DNA from: Candidatus Defluviibacillus avedoerensis
GTDB taxonomy: Bacteria; Pseudomonadota; Gammaproteobacteria; Burkholderiales; Burkholderiaceae_C
DNA length: 64,000 nucleotides
Direction of reading: 5' to 3'
NCBI GenBank assembly: GCA_016703665.1
Contig: JADJBS010000002.1
Span: 310,001 to 374,000, forward strand
The position numbers were made by a program, and so were the translations under genes. Shown here piece by piece: positions 60,863-64,000 of the stretch; within the stretch, counting starts at the first letter, position 1, and each line of letters begins with the position of its first letter. Under the pieces are notes generated by a model. The model was not told the DNA's origin. It did no database searches and was given only the letters and a program-made list of their open reading frames with translations.

Positions 60863-61852
60863 ATGAATACAACAACAAATCGCGTGCTTCGCAGTTTGGC
60901 CCTGACTATGGCCGCTCTCCCCCTGCTGGTTGTGCCGCTGGGCGCATCTGCGCAGGCGTATCCGTCCAAGCCCGTCAAAGTCATCGTGGGCTATGCGGCT
61001 GGCGGCGCGGTAGATATCGTTGCCCGCACTGTGGGCCAGGCGATCTCACCCTCGCTGGGGCAGCCTGTGGTGGTCGAAAACAAGCCTGGCGCAGGCACCA
61101 ACATTGCCGTCAAGGCAGTGATCGAATCCGCCCCCGACGGTCACACGCTGATGATGGCAGCCAATGCGCTGGCGGCCAACATGGCGCTGTACCAGCCTGC
61201 GCCTTTTGATGCGGAGCGCGACTTGGTGCCCGTGTCTCTGATTGGCCGCGTGCCGGTGGTCATTGCCGCCAACCCTAATGCGCCTTTCAACACCGTGGCC
61301 CAGTTGCTCGAAGCGGCCAAGGCCAAACCAGGTGGCATCTCTTTTGCGTCGCCGGGCAATGGCTCTACCCCGCACATGGCCATAGAACTGTTTGGTGCGG
61401 CTGCGGGCGTCAACCTGCAACACATTCCGTACAAAGGCGGGTCACAAGCGATCACCGATGTGATTGGCGGTCAGCTGCCTTTGGTGGCTGTGAATGCACT
61501 GGAGGTGTTGCCTCACTTCAAGAGCGGCAAACTCAAGGTAATTGCCGTGCTGAGCACCAAGCGCAGCAGCATTTTCCCCGGTGCGCCCACCATTGCGGAG
61601 AGCGGCTTCCCTGGCTTTGAGGCCTCAGTGTGGTATGGCTTGGTCGCCCCTGCGGCGACACCCAAACCCATCGTGGCTCGTTTGCATGCCGAAGTGCAAA
61701 AAGCCTTGCAGAGCGATGAGGTGCGTGCGCGCATGACGGCGGTGGGCGGCGAGGTCGAACCCGGCACACCTGAGCATTTCGGCGCCTTGATTCATGCCGA
61801 ACGGGTTCGCTATGCCAAGCTCGTCAAAGACGCCAACATCAAACCCGACTGA
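60863..61852 (+). CDS. Bug/TctC-family periplasmic solute-binding protein in the lig/pmd operon
   Basis: The 329-residue protein has a signal peptide (LALTMAALPLLVVPLGASAQ) and the Bug opening YPSKPVKVIVGYAAGGAVDI. The loops APDGHTLMMAANALAANMAL and GISFASPGNGSTPHMAIELF follow. It lies 23 bases after the family 3 binding lipoprotein and 18 bases before ligI. The tight spacing on both sides indicates that it belongs to the operon and may bind protocatechuate, a pyrone or a related acid. Confidence 0.87.
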   Translation: MNTTTNRVLRSLALTMAALPLLVVPLGASAQAYPSKPVKVIVGYAAGGAVDIVARTVGQAISPSLGQPVVVENKPGAGTNIAVKAVIESAPDGHTLMMAANALAANMALYQPAPFDAERDLVPVSLIGRVPVVIAANPNAPFNTVAQLLEAAKAKPGGISFASPGNGSTPHMAIELFGAAAGVNLQHIPYKGGSQAITDVIGGQLPLVAVNALEVLPHFKSGKLKVIAVLSTKRSSIFPGAPTIAESGFPGFEASVWYGLVAPAATPKPIVARLHAEVQKALQSDEVRARMTAVGGEVEPGTPEHFGALIHAERVRYAKLVKDANIKPD

Positions 61853-61870
61853 ACCAAAGACCAAAACGAC

Positions 61871-62794
61871 ATGAGCAAACCTACCTCTGGTGATTTCACC
61901 AAAACCAATGGCTGGATGGACTGGTACACCGGCCCCGCCAAGCCTCGCTTCCAGTTGCCTGCAGGGGCTGTGGATGCGCATTGCCACGTGTTCGGGCCTG
62001 GGGCAGAGTTCCCTTATGCGCCTGAGCGCAAGTACACCCCGTGCGATGCCTCCAAACACCAATTGCTCGCCCTGCGTGACCACCTGGGCTTTGACAAAAA
62101 CGTGATCGTGCAAGCCACCTGCCACGGCGCAGACAACCGCGCTCTGGTCGATGCATTGAAGGCGTCGAATGGAAAAGCCAAAGGCGTCGCCACCGTCAAG
62201 CGCAGCATCAGCGACCAGGAGCTGCAAGAGCTGCATGACGCCGGCGTGCGCGGTGTGCGCTTCAATTTCGTCAAGCGTCTGGTGGACTTCACCCCCAAGG
62301 ACGAGTTGCTTGAGATCGCAGGACGCATTGCCAAACTGGGTTGGCACGTGGTGATCTACTTTGAAGCCGTGGATTTGCCCGAGTTATGGGACTTTTTCAC
62401 CGCTCTGCCCACTACCGTGGTGGTGGACCACATGGGCAGGCCAGATGTGAGTTTGCCCGTGGATGGCCCGCAGTTCGCCCTGTTTGAAAAGTTCATGCGT
62501 GAGCACACCAATGTGTGGAGCAAGGTGAGCTGCCCTGAACGCCTGAGCGTGACCGGCCCGAAAGCCTTGAACGGCGAGCGGGCTGCTTACCAGGACGTGG
62601 TGCCCTTTGCGCGCCGCATTGTGGAGCAGTTCCCTGACCGCGTGCTCTGGGGCACCGACTGGCCACACCCCAACCTCAAAGACCACATGCCCGACGATGG
62701 CCTGTTGGTGGACTTCATTCCGCAAATTGCACCCACGGCTGAGTTACAACGCAAGCTCCTGGTGGACAATCCCACCCGTCTTTATTGGTCTTGA
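61871..62794 (+). CDS. ligI: 2-pyrone-4,6-dicarboxylate hydrolase (LigI/PmdD)
   Basis: The 307-residue amidohydrolase opens the lactone 2-pyrone-4,6-dicarboxylate to 4-oxalomesaconate. It has the N-terminal HxH (GAVDAHCHVFGPGAEFPYAP), VVVDHMGRPDVSLPVDGPQF, and the C-terminal WGTDWPHPNLKDHMPDDG with the catalytic aspartate, all as in LigI. LigI-type enzymes do not need a bound metal although they belong to a metallo-superfamily. It precedes ligA by 10 bases. Confidence 0.93.
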   Translation: MSKPTSGDFTKTNGWMDWYTGPAKPRFQLPAGAVDAHCHVFGPGAEFPYAPERKYTPCDASKHQLLALRDHLGFDKNVIVQATCHGADNRALVDALKASNGKAKGVATVKRSISDQELQELHDAGVRGVRFNFVKRLVDFTPKDELLEIAGRIAKLGWHVVIYFEAVDLPELWDFFTALPTTVVVDHMGRPDVSLPVDGPQFALFEKFMREHTNVWSKVSCPERLSVTGPKALNGERAAYQDVVPFARRIVEQFPDRVLWGTDWPHPNLKDHMPDDGLLVDFIPQIAPTAELQRKLLVDNPTRLYWS

Positions 62795-62804
62795 GGACTT
62801 CACC

Positions 62805-63194
62805 ATGGCTTTAGACAAACCCTACCTCGACGTGCCCGGCACGACAATTTTTGATGCCGAGCAAAGCCGCAAGGGCTACCACCTGAACCAGTTTTGCATG
62901 TCGCTGATGAAGGCCGACAACCGCAAGCGGTTTTTGGCAGATCAGCGCACTTACCTGGATGAATGGCCCATGAGCGAAGACCAAAAGCTGGCCGTCTTGG
63001 CCATGGACTTGAACCGCTGCATGGCTCTGGGTGGCAATATTTACTTTTTGGCCAAGATCGGTGCGACACATGGCCTGAGCTTTCAGCAGATGGCAGGCAG
63101 CATGACTGGCATGAGCGAAGAGGAATACCGAAACATGATGATCAACGGTGGCCGTAGCATCGAAGGCAATCGCTACAAGAAAGAGAGCGCCTAA
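62805..63194 (+). CDS. ligA: Protocatechuate 4,5-dioxygenase alpha subunit (LigA/PmdA)
   Basis: The ATG at 62805 has GAGGA ahead of it and gives 129 residues. The helical small subunit contains DVPGTTIFDAEQSRKGYHLN, FCMSLMKADNRKRFLADQR and GGNIYFLAKIGATHGLSFQQ, closely like LigA. It caps the active site of the beta subunit. Its stop TAA overlaps the ligB start by one base, ensuring equal synthesis. Confidence 0.94.
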   Translation: MALDKPYLDVPGTTIFDAEQSRKGYHLNQFCMSLMKADNRKRFLADQRTYLDEWPMSEDQKLAVLAMDLNRCMALGGNIYFLAKIGATHGLSFQQMAGSMTGMSEEEYRNMMINGGRSIEGNRYKKESA

Positions 63195-64000
63195 TGGCCG
63201 CCCGTATTACCGCAAGCGTCTATACGTCCCATGTCCCGGCCATTGGTGCGGCACTTGACTCCGGCAAGAGCCATGAGCCGTATTGGCAGCACGTGTTCAA
63301 AGGCTATGACTACGGCAAGCAGTGGATGAAGGACAACAAGCCCGACGTCATCTTCCTGGTCTACAACGACCATGCCACGGCCTTCAGCCTGGACATGATT
63401 CCCACCTTTGCCATTGGCACCGCAGCCAGTTACCAGCCTGCGGACGAAGGCTATGGTGCACGCCCTGTGCCTGTGGTGCAAGGCCACCCAGAATTGGCGT
63501 CCCACATTGCGCAGTCGGTGATCCAGCAAGACTTTGACTTAACAATAGTCAACAAGATGGACGTGGACCACGGCCTGACCGTGCCTTTGAGTCTGATGTG
63601 CGGCCAGCAAGACCCCACGACAGGCAGTTGGCCTTGCCCCGTCATCCCGTTTGCAGTCAACGTGGTGCAGTACCCCGTGCCCAGCGGTCAGCGTTGTTAC
63701 AACCTGGGCAAAGCGATCCGCAAAGCGGTGGAGAGTTATGACGAAGACCTGAACGTGCACATCTGGGGCACGGGCGGCATGAGCCACCAGCTTCAAGGCC
63801 CGCGCGCTGGTCTGATCAACCGCGAATGGGACAACGCCTTTTTGGACCGCCTGATCGCAGACCCCGCAGGCCAAGCCGCTGTGCCGCACATCGACTATGT
63901 GCGCGAAGCCGGCTCAGAAGGCATTGAGCTTGTGATGTGGCTCATCGCACGAGGTGCCATGAACGACAAGCCCCCCGTGGTGAAGCAGCGCTTCTATCAC
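63194..64000 (+). CDS. ligB: Protocatechuate 4,5-dioxygenase beta subunit (LigB/PmdB), cut by window end
   Basis: The first 269 codons are visible. This class III extradiol dioxygenase binds Fe(II) through His13 (YTSHVPAIGAALDSG), His60 (VYNDHATAFSLDMIPTFAIG) and a Glu in GSEGIELVMWLIARGA. The catalytic His lies in WGTGGMSHQLQGPRAGLIN. It cleaves protocatechuate between carbons 4 and 5 to 4-carboxy-2-hydroxymuconate semialdehyde. The missing end should be about 20 residues. The next gene in Comamonas is the semialdehyde dehydrogenase pmdC, expected just outside. Confidence 0.95.
   Translation, partial: MAARITASVYTSHVPAIGAALDSGKSHEPYWQHVFKGYDYGKQWMKDNKPDVIFLVYNDHATAFSLDMIPTFAIGTAASYQPADEGYGARPVPVVQGHPELASHIAQSVIQQDFDLTIVNKMDVDHGLTVPLSLMCGQQDPTTGSWPCPVIPFAVNVVQYPVPSGQRCYNLGKAIRKAVESYDEDLNVHIWGTGGMSHQLQGPRAGLINREWDNAFLDRLIADPAGQAAVPHIDYVREAGSEGIELVMWLIARGAMNDKPPVVKQRFYH

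Noticed and set aside
1..64000. tRNA, rRNA, CRISPR arrays, insertion sequences, prophage or replication origin
   Set aside because: Gaps between genes are mostly under 200 bases, and none showed cloverleaf, repeat-spacer, transposase or integrase features.

Overview
The window reads as chromosome of a betaproteobacterium of the order Burkholderiales, most likely Comamonadaceae or a close relative. This is an inference from the gene families: pstSCAB-phoU-phoB-phoR next to ppx, many Bug/TctC-type solute-binding proteins, the pmd/lig order of a protocatechuate 4,5-cleavage operon, and an alanine-rich GC-biased proteome. No rRNA, tRNA, CRISPR array or insertion sequence was seen.

Layout. 1-5.2 kb: a lipid-related group (class III aminotransferase, phosphatidylserine decarboxylase, GT4 glycosyltransferase, lysophospholipid flippase LplT). 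5.3-7.1 kb: a CorA-like metal transporter preceded by two very small genes and by three PHO half-sites. 7.1-10.9 kb: a TRAP uptake system with fused DctQM permease, a periplasmic binding protein and a TatT-type TPR lipoprotein. 11-19.6 kb: a small Cys-rich gene, ppx, and the divergent pstSCAB-phoU-phoB-phoR phosphate cluster with back-to-back PHO boxes. 19.5-24.7 kb: a broken MATE exporter gene, a membrane glycosyltransferase, rpmE, rho and trxA. 24.8-30.7 kb: an AddB/AddA-like nuclease-helicase pair whose first gene carries a frameshift. 30.8-34.3 kb: a flavoprotein, an M20 amidohydrolase and a Bug protein.

34.3-35.7 kb is a graveyard: a fragment resembling the C-terminus of a type I restriction R subunit, a ttdB with an internal deletion, the 3' end of ttdA, and the 3' part of a LysR gene fused head-to-head to ttdA. 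It looks like a deleted L-tartrate dehydratase locus with its divergent regulator. 35.7-39.6 kb holds an Ala/Pro-rich secreted protein, an IlvD/Edd dehydratase, infA and a transglutaminase-like protein.

39.6-49.3 kb is a catabolic and uptake locus: a MetE-core methyltransferase diverges from a GntR regulator, with two inverted operator copies between them. GntR is followed by a branched-chain-type ABC transporter (livJHMGF order), a VanA-like Rieske oxygenase without its reductase, a Bug protein and an AEC carrier. 49.4-54.5 kb is a signalling stretch: cupin, metallophosphoesterase overlapping a Ser/Thr kinase with a C-terminal universal-stress domain, and a PAS-GGDEF-EAL protein.

54.4-64 kb: a Bug protein, a metallo-beta-lactamase-fold hydrolase and a LysR regulator lie left of the protocatechuate 4,5-cleavage operon (hydratase ligJ/pmdE, aldolase ligK/pmdF, PDC hydrolase ligI/pmdD, dioxygenase ligA/pmdA and ligB/pmdB, the last cut by the window end). 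Three solute-binding-like genes are interleaved with these enzymes, one of which encodes a ModA-fold protein with no signal peptide. Together the Rieske oxygenase and the lig/pmd operon suggest methoxylated aromatics such as vanillate being demethylated to protocatechuate and cleaved toward pyruvate and oxaloacetate.
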